Shown here: positions 4,647 to 12,213 of the stretch, piece after piece | How positions within the stretch are numbered: the stretch's first letter is position 1 | Layout: every line of letters begins with the position of its first letter | Assembly (NCBI GenBank): GCA_002348005.1 | Contig: DDYQ01000238.1 | Location: 1 to 12,213, forward strand | DNA length: 12,213 nucleotides | Source of the DNA: Desulfobacteraceae bacterium UBA2230 | Lineage (GTDB): Bacteria > Desulfobacterota > Desulfobacteria > Desulfobacterales > Desulfosarcinaceae | Direction of reading: 5' to 3' | Notes under the pieces: model-generated | What the model was told of the DNA's origin: nothing | Database searches by the model: none | The model's input: the letters and a program-made list of their open reading frames with translations, nothing else | Position numbers and translations under genes: made by a program

Positions 4647-7621
4647 TCCCGTTGACCGTCCGTTCCCATTACTCGCTGATGTGGGGTACGTCTGGAATTG
4701 GTGAGTTGGTCCGAGGGGCGCGTCAAATGGGCTACGATCGACTGGCACTCACCGATACGGACAACCTGTGCGGTTTGTGGTCCTTTGTGAACGCCTGTCG
4801 ACGCGAGGGCATCACGCCCATTATCGGGGCCGAAATCAGCCAGCCGGACAGCACCCGTCGGGTTGTCTGCCTGGTGGCCGACGCCCCAGGCTATACCCAT
4901 CTGTGCCGACTGCTGACCCAGCGCCACATGGAACCGGCTTTCGACCTGGCCGCGGCACTGCCCCCACTGGCACAGGGGCTTCGGGTGCTAACCTCACATC
5001 CCGACCTGCTGGCTTGTCTTCACAAGCAGCGCGTATCGGTAGGGGCGGCCATGCCCCGTGCGCCGCTGCCGCCCGGTCACCGCCTGCGCCAAACCGCCCG
5101 AGCACTGGGAGTGCCGCTCGTGGCCACGCCGGGCAGCTTTTTACTTACATCGGCCGAGCACGCCTTGCATCACCTGCTGCGCGCCATCGACCTGAACACC
5201 ACCCTGGAGCGCCTGCCCGCCGGCCAGACGGTGACGGCCAATGCCTGGCTGGCCACTCCCCAAGAATACGCTCGGCGCTTTGCCGCCTGCCCTGAGGCCC
5301 TGAAAAATGCCGCTGAACTTTCGCAGCGGCTCATATTCCGCGGTCCTGACTTCGGAACGGTCATGCCGCCCTGGAATGGCGCCGATTCGCACGAGGCCGG
5401 CACGGCCCTGCGCCACTCCGCTTACGCGGGAGCACGGCGGCGTTACGGCGCGGAACTCGGAGAGGCGGTAGTGGAGCGTCTGGAGCATGAGCTGCGCACC
5501 ATTATTCATATGGGGTTCGCCCCCTACTTCCTCGTGGTACGGGACATCGTACGGCACAGCCCGCGCACCTGCGGCCGCGGCTCGGGTGCCGCTTCGCTGG
5601 TGGCCTATTGCCTGGGAATCACCAATGTCTGCCCGGTCAAACACAACCTCTATTTCGGCCGATTCCTGAACCCCGGCCGCAAGGATCCGCCCGACATCGA
5701 CGTCGATTTCGCCTGGGACGAACGCGATGCGGTGCTACAGCACGTCTTGCAGGAGCGCGGCGCCCACGCGGCCATGGTCTCCAGCCACATCCTCTTCCAA
5801 CCGCGCATGGCCGTGCGCGAAACAGCCAAGGTTTTCGGCCTGACGGACTCCGAAATCGGCAAGGTGACCCGTCGGCTGCCCTGGTTTTGGCAACTGGAAT
5901 CGGCCGATACCGATCTGCTGGCGACCCTGCGGCAATGCGCCGAGACGCGCGCTCTCGATTTCGTACAGCCCTGGCCCGCAATTTTGTCCCTGGCGCAGCA
6001 GTTGATCGGTATCCCGCGATATCTCTCAGTCCATCCGGGCGGCGTGGTGATCACGCCCCAGCCTATTCACGACTATGTACCGGTGCAGCGTGCCCCCAAG
6101 GGTGTGCCCATCATGCAGTGGGAGAAGGAGGCGGTGGAAACGGCCGGCTTGGTCAAAATCGACCTTCTGGGCAACCGCAGCCTGGGCGTGATCCGCGATG
6201 CCATCGACAATCTGCGCGCCAACGGGTCGGAACTTGATGAGATGCGCTGGGATCCCGAAGAGGACCCGGCCACCCAAGAATCCCTGGCCCAGGGCCGCAC
6301 GATGGGCTGCTTTTACATCGAAAGCCCGGCCACGCGGCTCTTGCAGCAGAAAGCAGGCATGGGGGATTTTGAGCATCTGGTGATCCACTCCAGCATCATC
6401 CGACCGGCAGCCAACGACTTTATCCAGGAATATATCCGCCGTTTGCACGGCGGCGCATGGGAACCCCTGCATCCCCTGTTGAACGATGTGCTCGCCGAGA
6501 CGTTCGGCATCATGGTCTACCAGGAGGATGTCTCCCGGACCGCCATGGCCCTGGCCGGCTTCGATGACGCCTCAGCCGACGCCCTGCGTAAAATTATGTC
6601 CAAAAAGGATCGCGAACACCAGCTTCAGGATTATTACCAGCGTTTCGCGGCCGGCGCCCGGCAGCGGGGTATCCGCTCCGAGCAAATCACGGCGATCTGG
6701 GAGATGATGCTGAGCTTTTCGGGCTATTCTTTCTGCAAGCCACACAGCGCTTCATACGCGCGGGTATCGTTCCAGGCCGCCTTTCTCAAGGTGCACTTTC
6801 CGGCCGAATTCATGGCTGCCGTAATCAGCAATCAGGGCGGCTTTTACTCTACCTTCGCCTATGTCTCCGAAGCCTTCAGACTGGGGCTGACCCTGGATGG
6901 TCCGGATGTCAACTGCAGCGCTGTCCGCTGGTACGGCCGGAAGCACCGCCTGCGTGTGGGGCTGATGGCCGTCAAGGGGCTTCGCGCCTATACGGCTCGC
7001 TGCATTACCGAACAGGCGCCATTCCATAGCGTTCTCGACTTTTTAGAACGTGTGCGGCCGGATGAAGGTGAGGCCCGTGCGCTGATCCTGTGCGGCGCTC
7101 TGGATCACTTAAGCCCGCTGCTGTCACGGGCCCAGTTGCTGTGGCAGGTATCCCGCTTTCAAACCCGAAGGCGGTCAACGCGCGCCCTGTCGTTGTTCGA
7201 CGATCCAGTGGTAGAGGCTCCCCCTAGACTTCCGCCCGACCACCCGACGGAACGGTTGCGGCGAGAATTCCGTATCCTGGGGTTTCTGTGCGACCGCCAC
7301 CCAATGACGCTTTTCGCCGACGCCGTGCGCGCGGCTCGGGCAGTCAAGGCCCGCGACATCGCCCGCCATCTGGGAGCAAGGATCTCCTTCGCCGGTTGGC
7401 TGATCACCGGAAAGGTGGTGCATACCAAAAACGGTGCCCCCATGGAGTTTCTGACCTTCGAAGACGAAACGGGCATAGTGGAAACCACCTTTTTCCCCGC
7501 AACCTACGAGCGGTTCTGCCATCTCATCGACCACGGCCGCCCCTACCTGCTGAGGGGCCGGGTGGAAGAGAACTGGGGGGCCGTAACCCTGACCGTCAGC
7601 CAGGCCCGGCCGCTTTCATAA
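4643..7621 (+). CDS. dnaE2: C-family DNA polymerase III alpha-type, error-prone DnaE2/ImuC-like
   Basis: This 992-residue protein is a bacterial replicative-type polymerase, somewhat shorter than E. coli DnaE (1160) or typical DnaE2 (about 1050-1100). The N-terminal PHP domain (about 1-215) has lost metal ligands: the usual HxH of the first motif is T5-V6-R7, and the late N-D-V-H motif is replaced by TPGSF. The polymerase core is intact, with PDIDVDF (350-356, aspartates 353 and 355) and the third aspartate D507 in GLVKIDLLGN. Other family blocks are SVHPGGVVIT and GYSFCKPHSASYA, then a helix-hairpin-helix region ending in LILCGALDHL. A clamp-motif-like ALSLF lies at 848-852, and an OB fold spans about 910-990. 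Translation probably couples to imuB through the ATGA overlap. Context makes translesion synthesis after damage the likely role. Whether it falls in the DnaE2 clade or in a distinct DnaE subgroup needs phylogeny. Confidence 0.88.
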   Translation: MIPLTVRSHYSLMWGTSGIGELVRGARQMGYDRLALTDTDNLCGLWSFVNACRREGITPIIGAEISQPDSTRRVVCLVADAPGYTHLCRLLTQRHMEPAFDLAAALPPLAQGLRVLTSHPDLLACLHKQRVSVGAAMPRAPLPPGHRLRQTARALGVPLVATPGSFLLTSAEHALHHLLRAIDLNTTLERLPAGQTVTANAWLATPQEYARRFAACPEALKNAAELSQRLIFRGPDFGTVMPPWNGADSHEAGTALRHSAYAGARRRYGAELGEAVVERLEHELRTIIHMGFAPYFLVVRDIVRHSPRTCGRGSGAASLVAYCLGITNVCPVKHNLYFGRFLNPGRKDPPDIDVDFAWDERDAVLQHVLQERGAHAAMVSSHILFQPRMAVRETAKVFGLTDSEIGKVTRRLPWFWQLESADTDLLATLRQCAETRALDFVQPWPAILSLAQQLIGIPRYLSVHPGGVVITPQPIHDYVPVQRAPKGVPIMQWEKEAVETAGLVKIDLLGNRSLGVIRDAIDNLRANGSELDEMRWDPEEDPATQESLAQGRTMGCFYIESPATRLLQQKAGMGDFEHLVIHSSIIRPAANDFIQEYIRRLHGGAWEPLHPLLNDVLAETFGIMVYQEDVSRTAMALAGFDDASADALRKIMSKKDREHQLQDYYQRFAAGARQRGIRSEQITAIWEMMLSFSGYSFCKPHSASYARVSFQAAFLKVHFPAEFMAAVISNQGGFYSTFAYVSEAFRLGLTLDGPDVNCSAVRWYGRKHRLRVGLMAVKGLRAYTARCITEQAPFHSVLDFLERVRPDEGEARALILCGALDHLSPLLSRAQLLWQVSRFQTRRRSTRALSLFDDPVVEAPPRLPPDHPTERLRREFRILGFLCDRHPMTLFADAVRAARAVKARDIARHLGARISFAGWLITGKVVHTKNGAPMEFLTFEDETGIVETTFFPATYERFCHLIDHGRPYLLRGRVEENWGAVTLTVSQARPLS

Positions 7622-7858
7622 CGGCGCAGCGTTCTCTTCGGGAAACAGACATCCTGCCAAAGCAATTTTCCTCTCGCTGTATCTCAACACCCGGACCCAC
7701 TGAATGCCGTATATACACGACAAGGCATGTTTCATTTTACCGGCAACGGCATATTTTTTGATTCCAGTCGGAAGTGGGGTATCCTCTCACCGTTCCAATG
7801 CCCTGTTAGATCTTATTTTTGCTCCCCTCCGCTGTATACTCAGAAACTCCAAAAACAC

Positions 7859-7885
7859 TAAAGTTTTAGCTTTTATCGCTGATAA
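7859..7885 (+). promoter_or_regulatory. FliA (sigma28) flagellar-class promoter for the chemotaxis genes
   Basis: TAAAGTTT (7859-7866) is a full match to the sigma28 -35 consensus. It is followed by exactly 11 bases and GCTGATAA (7878-7885), which differs from the -10 consensus GCCGATAA at one position. Fifteen of sixteen conserved bases at the right spacing, just upstream of cheA, is strong evidence. Transcription would begin near 7892, about 148 bases before the cheA start. This implies that the chemotaxis operon is expressed with late flagellar genes. Confidence 0.8.
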
Positions 7886-7891
7886 AACAGG

Positions 7892-8008
7892 ATGAGTGAA
7901 ACCGGAATGACCCCTGGATGCGAACAGGTGCCGGCGCTCCTCACAAACGCATGGCCATGGCTTCAGCTTTACCGACGGGCTGGTGATGAGGAAGTAAATC
8001 TTCAATAA
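7892..8008 (+). CDS. Possible small ORF (38 codons) in the cheA leader
   Basis: An ATG at 7892 opens a frame of 38 codons ending in TAA at 8006-8008. The predicted peptide begins MSETGMTPGCEQ and has a tryptophan- and arginine-containing middle (AWPWLQLYRR). It resembles no family I recognise. The ATG coincides with the transcription start expected from the FliA promoter, so it would be translated as a leaderless message or from the internal ATG at 7907; neither start has a good ribosome binding site. It ends 31 bases before cheA and could be a leader peptide or chance. Confidence 0.25.
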   Translation: MSETGMTPGCEQVPALLTNAWPWLQLYRRAGDEEVNLQ

Positions 8009-8039
8009 GGCAAAAAGATCTGCGCCCAAGGAGTATGCA

Positions 8040-11000
8040 ATGCCGATTCAGAATGACGAAACCCTGCAGATGTATCTGGAGGAATCCTTCGAACATCTTG
8101 CCGATATTGAAAACGATCTTTTGACCATTGAATCCGATGGCGCCGCCATAGACGAAGATCTGGTCAACAAGGTCTATCGAGCGGCTCATTCGGTTAAAGG
8201 TGGAGCGGGTTTCATGGGGCTGACCAATATAAAAAACCTGACCCATGAAATGGAAAACATTCTGGGCAAAATCCGCGGCCGGGAAATCACCCCCGAACCG
8301 GGTATCATCAATCTGCTGCTGAGGGCTTCCGACACTCTGAAGGCGTTGCTGCATGATGTGATTAACAGCAATGATGTGAATATCAGCCACCATATTGAAG
8401 CGCTGCAATCGATCCAGAAGTCGTTTTGCGGTTCACCGCTGCCGTCTGCAACATGGAGCCTGCCTGGCGAAGCGGCTGAAAAGTCGATCATTGCGAATAC
8501 TTCTGTTGCAGTTGAGAGCAATACAATTCCAGATCCGGATAATGGTCTGAGCCTGGGCTTTACACCAACGGAAAGGGTGCTGGTCATTGATCCTAATTTG
8601 CTCCTGCCCCTGTTCGACCAGGAAAAGTGTCTTTATCTGGTAAAAATGCGCACTGAGGAAGACATCATCGGGCGCCGCAAAACCCTTCGCGGCGTCCTGA
8701 ATGAAATTGAACAGGCAGGCGTTATCGTGGCATCCAACTTTGTGATTGCCCCTTCAGGGCAATTGGAAGAAAACTGGAGACCGACAGGCAATGATCTGGT
8801 ATTTGTGTTCGCAACGATTTTGAAGCCTTCGGATATCAATGTGCTATTTGAAATTGAGTTCCATCAGATTTTGGAAATTCGATCGGACCTGCGACTCTAC
8901 GACCTGAACGGCGGTCCGACTTGCAACATGACGGCTGCAAAATCCCCTTCCTCTGTGGCACCTGCCTCACGCCATAAAAGAAAATCCTCAGCCATCAGCA
9001 AAAAAAAAGGAACTGCGGTCCAGACAAGATCCCGAGGACCGAAAACGGCTGTTACGGCTGAGACATCTGCCTCAAAAGCGCCGTTCGCCAGTCAGACTGC
9101 GACCGCTGATGCGTCAAGCGAATTCGGGTTTGCGGCCAGTCAAACCAAAATGGGACAGGAGACCAGCCTGCGCGTGCACGTCAGTCTCCTGGATCAGTTG
9201 ATGACATTGGCAGGCGAACTGGTGCTCAGCCGAAATCAATTGCTGCAATCGATGGCCCGGCGTGATCAGCGTGCGACGGAAATCGCAGGTCAAAGAATCG
9301 ATTTGATCACTTCCGAACTTCAGGAAGCTATTATGCGGACCCGTATGCAGTCGATCGGCAATGTCTTCAATAAATTCCCACGGGTGGTACGTGACCTTGC
9401 CCGCGAACTGGACAAGAAAATTGAATTGATTCTGGAAGGCACCGACGTGGAGCTTGACAAGACCATCATAGAAGCGATCGCTGACCCCCTGATCCACCTG
9501 GTACGAAATGCCGTCGGCCATGGAATTGAAAAACCTGAAGTGCGCCAGAAACTGGGAAAGCATCCCGCAGGCCATGTCTTTCTCAAGGCCTACCACGAAG
9601 CCGGCCAGGTCAACATAGAGATCACGGATGACGGTTGCGGACTGAATGGTCAACGACTGACACTCAAAGCCGTGGAGAAGGGCTTGATCACGGAAGAACA
9701 AGCAAAAATCATGTCAATCCGGGATAAAAATCACCTCATCTTTCTTCCGGGCTTTACTACCGCCGATAATGTGACCGACGTGAGCGGTCGCGGAATGGGG
9801 ATGGATGTCGTCAAAACCAATCTGGATAAATTGGGGGGCATAATCGACATCGACTCGGAGACCGGCAAGGGAACCACCTTTCGAATCAAACTGCCATTGA
9901 CCCTGGCGATCATTCCCTGTCAGATTGTCCTGTCCGGCAGCGAACGCTACGCCATCCCACAAGTCAACCTCGAAGAGTTGCTCCGCATCCCGGCGGCGCA
10001 AATCCGTGAACGGATCGAACGCGTGGGAGATGCTGATGTGGTGCGCCTGCGGGGTAACCTGCTGCCGCTGATCCGGCTATCTGAAGTGCTCGGTTCCGAC
10101 GCACATTTTCGGGATCCGGGATCGGGGGTGACTAAGATCAGCCGGCGTAAACACATTGCCGATCGCCGCGCCAGAAAAAGCCCCTTGGCCACCGCACAGG
10201 AGCAGGTGCCTGATTCCAATGTTTCCCAAACGCTTCAAGAAACGGAGCGCAATCCAGAAGATCGGCGATATCATTCCTCCAGCGCACTGAATATCGTCGT
10301 AGTCTCAACCGGTACCATGAAATACGGCCTGGTGGTGGATGAACTGCACGACTCGGAAGAAATCGTGGTCAAGCCCTTGGGGCGTAATTTAAAAAAATGC
10401 AAAGGGTATGCCGGCGCAACCATCATGGGCGATGGACGGGTGGCGCTGATCCTGGATGTTTCCGACCTGGCCGACATTGCCGGACTGGTGTCAATTGAAG
10501 GGACCGCTCGTGCCGCCGAAGTGGCGGATGATGAGCGCGAAACCATGCGCAACAGCCGTGACAAGCAATCACTGCTGATCTTCCGCAGTTCAGAGCAGGA
10601 ACAGTTCGCCGCTCCCTTGAATCTTGTTGAGCGCATCGAAAAAATCAAGCGCGCTGCTATCGAGGAGGTCGGAGGCAAACGGGTGGTCAATTACCGAGGC
10701 GGCAGCCTGCCGTTATTCAGTATTGATGAAGCCGCGAACGTCAAACCGCTGGCAGATGGCGAAAACCTGCTGGTGATCGTATTCAATGTGGCCGCCCGGG
10801 AAGTAGGACTGCTGGCTGTAGGACCGGTGGATGCTGTTGAAATCAACGTTCAGATTGACGGCCAGACATTGCGCCAGGCCGGCATTATGGGATCTGCCAT
10901 CATTAACGAACATACAACCTTGTTGGTGGATATTCACGATATAATCCGAACACTCAATCCGCAATGGTTTCAAAATCAGGAACTATCCTCCAACAACGGG

Positions 11001-11378
11001 ACCACTTCAGCCACCATCTTGTTCGCCGAAGATTCTGCATTTTTTCGCAATCAGGTCAAAGGATCAATGGAAAGGGAAGGCTTTAACGTCCTGGAAGCCG
11101 AAGACGGTGTTGTTGCCTGGGATTTGTTGCAGGAAAATTCGGATTGTATCCGCCTGGTGGTCACCGATATCGAGATGCCGAACATGGATGGATTCATGCT
11201 GACCAAAAAAATCAAGGAAAGTCCCATCTTTTGCCATCTGCCGGTGATCGCCCTGACCACTCTGGCGGGCGAGGAAGATATTTCACGGGGCAAATTATTT
11301 GGCATCGATGATTATCAAATCAAACTGGACCGCGAAAAGCTCATTCAGAGCATACGCAGTTTCCTGAAGGCGGCTTGA
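8040..11378 (+). CDS. cheA: Hybrid chemotaxis histidine kinase CheA with second CheW-like domain and receiver
   Basis: This 1112-residue protein is much longer than E. coli CheA (654). It has an N-terminal HPt domain with the phospho-accepting H50 in AAHSVKGG. An alpha/beta segment at about 177-290 may be a P2-like domain, and a basic/Ala-Ser-Thr-rich linker follows (about 300-375). The P3 dimerisation helices begin at LRVHV (377). The ATPase domain has an N box at 486-497 (HLVRNAVGHGIE, N490), a G1 box with D530-D531 in DDGCG, and VSGRGMGMDVV at 581-591. The first CheW-like domain (P5, from about 618) contains an extra polar segment of about 60 residues (687-747). A second CheW-like domain covers about 841-980. 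A C-terminal receiver (992-1110) has acidic D998, phospho-acceptor D1043 and K1095. AAGGAG six bases upstream supports the start. It should autophosphorylate in chemoreceptor arrays and pass phosphate to CheY, CheB and its own receiver, which may act as a phosphate sink. cheW and cheB follow it. Confidence 0.93.
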   Translation: MPIQNDETLQMYLEESFEHLADIENDLLTIESDGAAIDEDLVNKVYRAAHSVKGGAGFMGLTNIKNLTHEMENILGKIRGREITPEPGIINLLLRASDTLKALLHDVINSNDVNISHHIEALQSIQKSFCGSPLPSATWSLPGEAAEKSIIANTSVAVESNTIPDPDNGLSLGFTPTERVLVIDPNLLLPLFDQEKCLYLVKMRTEEDIIGRRKTLRGVLNEIEQAGVIVASNFVIAPSGQLEENWRPTGNDLVFVFATILKPSDINVLFEIEFHQILEIRSDLRLYDLNGGPTCNMTAAKSPSSVAPASRHKRKSSAISKKKGTAVQTRSRGPKTAVTAETSASKAPFASQTATADASSEFGFAASQTKMGQETSLRVHVSLLDQLMTLAGELVLSRNQLLQSMARRDQRATEIAGQRIDLITSELQEAIMRTRMQSIGNVFNKFPRVVRDLARELDKKIELILEGTDVELDKTIIEAIADPLIHLVRNAVGHGIEKPEVRQKLGKHPAGHVFLKAYHEAGQVNIEITDDGCGLNGQRLTLKAVEKGLITEEQAKIMSIRDKNHLIFLPGFTTADNVTDVSGRGMGMDVVKTNLDKLGGIIDIDSETGKGTTFRIKLPLTLAIIPCQIVLSGSERYAIPQVNLEELLRIPAAQIRERIERVGDADVVRLRGNLLPLIRLSEVLGSDAHFRDPGSGVTKISRRKHIADRRARKSPLATAQEQVPDSNVSQTLQETERNPEDRRYHSSSALNIVVVSTGTMKYGLVVDELHDSEEIVVKPLGRNLKKCKGYAGATIMGDGRVALILDVSDLADIAGLVSIEGTARAAEVADDERETMRNSRDKQSLLIFRSSEQEQFAAPLNLVERIEKIKRAAIEEVGGKRVVNYRGGSLPLFSIDEAANVKPLADGENLLVIVFNVAAREVGLLAVGPVDAVEINVQIDGQTLRQAGIMGSAIINEHTTLLVDIHDIIRTLNPQWFQNQELSSNNGTTSATILFAEDSAFFRNQVKGSMEREGFNVLEAEDGVVAWDLLQENSDCIRLVVTDIEMPNMDGFMLTKKIKESPIFCHLPVIALTTLAGEEDISRGKLFGIDDYQIKLDREKLIQSIRSFLKAA

Positions 11379-11396
11379 CCGCCGGTGATCCTATGG

Positions 11397-11402
11397 AAAG
11401 GA
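11397..11402 (+). promoter_or_regulatory. Ribosome binding site of cheW, decides the start
   Basis: AAAGGA lies six bases before the ATG at 11409. The frame also contains a GTG at 11385, but that start would place this site inside the gene and would add eight residues (MILWKGCR) not expected in CheW, so ATG 11409 is preferred. Confidence 0.6.
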
Positions 11403-11408
11403 TGCAGA

Positions 11409-11867
11409 ATGAACATGACAACGGAATCTCACCCGCGAAAGGGATCGCTGGAACTGGCCACATTTTACGTCGGCGAAGCCTTATGCGGCCTGGACATTCT
11501 GAAAGTTCAGGAAATTAATAAGCTTATGAACATAACCAAGGTGCCTCACGCGCCTGATTATGTAACGGGTATCCTGAACCTGCGCGGACAGATCGTCACC
11601 GTAATCGATTTAGGTAAAAAGATAGGTCTTACGGATGTAGGATGGACTGAAAGCGCACGCAATATCATCGTCAATTCCGCCGATGAACATATCGGCCTTC
11701 TGGTCTCAAGCATCAGTGATGTGGTGACGGCCGAATGGGAAAAAGTCGAAAACCCGCCAGCCAATATTGGCGGCATGCAGGGTGACTTTTTCAAAGGGGT
11801 CTTCAAAACGAAAGACCTCCTGATCGGCATTTTGGATGTCGATCGAATTCAGGCCGAAGACAATTGA
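11409..11867 (+). CDS. cheW: Chemotaxis coupling protein CheW
   Basis: This single-domain CheW of 152 residues is of normal size. It links the methyl-accepting chemoreceptors to CheA at the inner membrane. The fold signature is complete: ELATFYVGEALCGLDILKVQEI (15-36), the P46 region, the conserved GILNLRGQIVTVIDL (54-68) with R59 at the receptor/kinase contact position, and the later GLLVSSISDVV strand. It starts 30 bases after the cheA stop and is followed 53 bases later by cheB, so the three are very likely one operon. It is distinct from the two CheW-like domains inside CheA, so the array in this organism has several kinds of CheW module. Confidence 0.93.
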   Translation: MNMTTESHPRKGSLELATFYVGEALCGLDILKVQEINKLMNITKVPHAPDYVTGILNLRGQIVTVIDLGKKIGLTDVGWTESARNIIVNSADEHIGLLVSSISDVVTAEWEKVENPPANIGGMQGDFFKGVFKTKDLLIGILDVDRIQAEDN

Positions 11868-11920
11868 TCTCTCATATTTTATCCTCTTCCATGGGCGATT
11901 AATCCGGAGATCGAGAATCT

Positions 11921-12213
11921 ATGAAGGCAGTCCAGAGACTCAAAATACTTGTGGTGGACGATACGGTAGTCTACCGTAAAATTGTGAGCGATGCTCTAAA
12001 CGAACTGCCGGATGTCGATGTGGTGGGAACCGCGCATAATGGGAAGGCGGCGCTTTTCAAGGTCCGGACCCTTAAACCCGACTTGCTGACCCTGGACATC
12101 GAGATGCCGGAAATGAATGGCTTGGAGGTTCTTCAGCATCTCTCAGAAGAAGCGCCTGAAGTGGGCGCCATCATGCTGAGCACCTTGACCCAGGAGGGCG
12201 GAAGGATGACCCT
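11921..12213 (+). CDS. cheB: CheB chemoreceptor methylesterase, N-terminal receiver domain, 3'-truncated
   Basis: The ATG at 11921 opens a frame that runs off the end of the window (97 full codons). It is preceded by GGAGA at 11906-11910, ten bases upstream. The translation is a response-regulator receiver: acidic pair D13-D14 in LVVDDTVVYRKI, phospho-acceptor D59 in LLTLDIEMPEMNGLEVL, and MLSTLTQEGG near the end. The wording of these blocks, especially the LST-LTQEGG ending and the GTAHNGKAAL segment, is typical of CheB rather than CheY. The missing C-terminal part should be the methylesterase domain that demethylates or deamidates chemoreceptor glutamates for adaptation. The usual MDGLE reads MNGLE here, a mild variant. 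Confidence 0.87.
   Translation, partial: MKAVQRLKILVVDDTVVYRKIVSDALNELPDVDVVGTAHNGKAALFKVRTLKPDLLTLDIEMPEMNGLEVLQHLSEEAPEVGAIMLSTLTQEGGRMT

Larger units (their letters stand above)
7622..8039. other. 418-bp intergenic region between the polymerase cassette and cheA
   Basis: This stretch separates the damage cassette from the chemotaxis genes and is more AT-rich than the cassette. The first 235 bases hold no convincing gene or terminator. ATGCC (7703-7707) could pair with GGCAT (7725-7729) but has a 17-base loop and no proper T-run. The open frame at 7704-7895 has no family features. The rest holds a FliA-type promoter (7859-7885), a possible 38-codon ORF (7892-8008) and the cheA ribosome binding site AAGGAG (8028-8033). 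Confidence 0.6.

Noticed and set aside
5608..6237. 209-codon plus-strand frame inside dnaE2
   Set aside because: It overlaps the catalytic core of the polymerase in another frame and reads as Arg/Pro/Gly-rich nonsense.
7703..7740. Terminator after dnaE2
   Set aside because: ATGCC/GGCAT gives only a 5-bp stem with a 17-base loop and no proper T-run.
7704..7895. 63-codon frame upstream of cheA
   Set aside because: It has no ribosome binding site, no family features and runs through the FliA promoter.

Overview
The window looks like chromosomal DNA of a Gram-negative, flagellated bacterium, most likely a member of the Desulfobacterota (former Deltaproteobacteria). This is inferred from the combination of a lexA-controlled polymerase cassette, a hybrid CheA and the general protein style. 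No rRNA or other phylogenetic marker is present, so the taxonomic call is soft. The upstream two thirds is GC-rich with tightly packed genes. The chemotaxis part is visibly less GC-rich. No tRNA, rRNA, CRISPR array, insertion sequence or integrase is visible.

Layout. (1) 1-977: the 3' part of a ZnuB-type metal ABC permease, overlapping by one base a Fur/Zur-family regulator. This looks like a zinc uptake operon carrying its own repressor. (2) 987-1655, minus strand: endonuclease III (nth), convergent with the regulator. (3) 1656-1840: a divergent control region with a good sigma70-type promoter in each direction, a 13-bp direct repeat over the lexA promoter and an 8-bp inverted repeat around the nth promoter. 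(4) 1841-7621: a damage-response mutagenesis cassette, lexA - DUF72 - imuB-like Y-family polymerase - dnaE2-like polymerase. Two of its three junctions are 4-base ATGA overlaps; the third is a 173-bp gap with small repeats. (5) 7622-8039: a 418-bp gap with a near-perfect FliA (sigma28) promoter and a possible 38-codon small ORF. (6) 8040-12213: chemotaxis genes cheA (hybrid HPt-kinase-two CheW-like domains-receiver), cheW and the start of cheB.

How the genes fit together. LexA probably represses its own operon until DNA damage triggers self-cleavage at A93-G94. The operon then supplies a Y-family protein whose catalytic acidic residues are largely replaced (N9, A11, G105) but which keeps a clamp-binding-like peptide (QRPLF), together with a C-family polymerase whose catalytic aspartates are intact. 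This matches the division of labour in the ImuB/DnaE2 mutasome, where ImuB is a scaffold and DnaE2 does the synthesis. No imuA is seen, and a DUF72 protein lies between lexA and imuB. The nth repair gene shares the intergenic control region with lexA. The chemotaxis genes form a separate unit, probably co-expressed with late flagellar genes through FliA.

The most interesting part is the imuA-less, DUF72-containing mutasome operon with its degenerate Y-family polymerase and its unassigned direct-repeat operator. Related arrangements may already be known in this phylum; that cannot be checked here.
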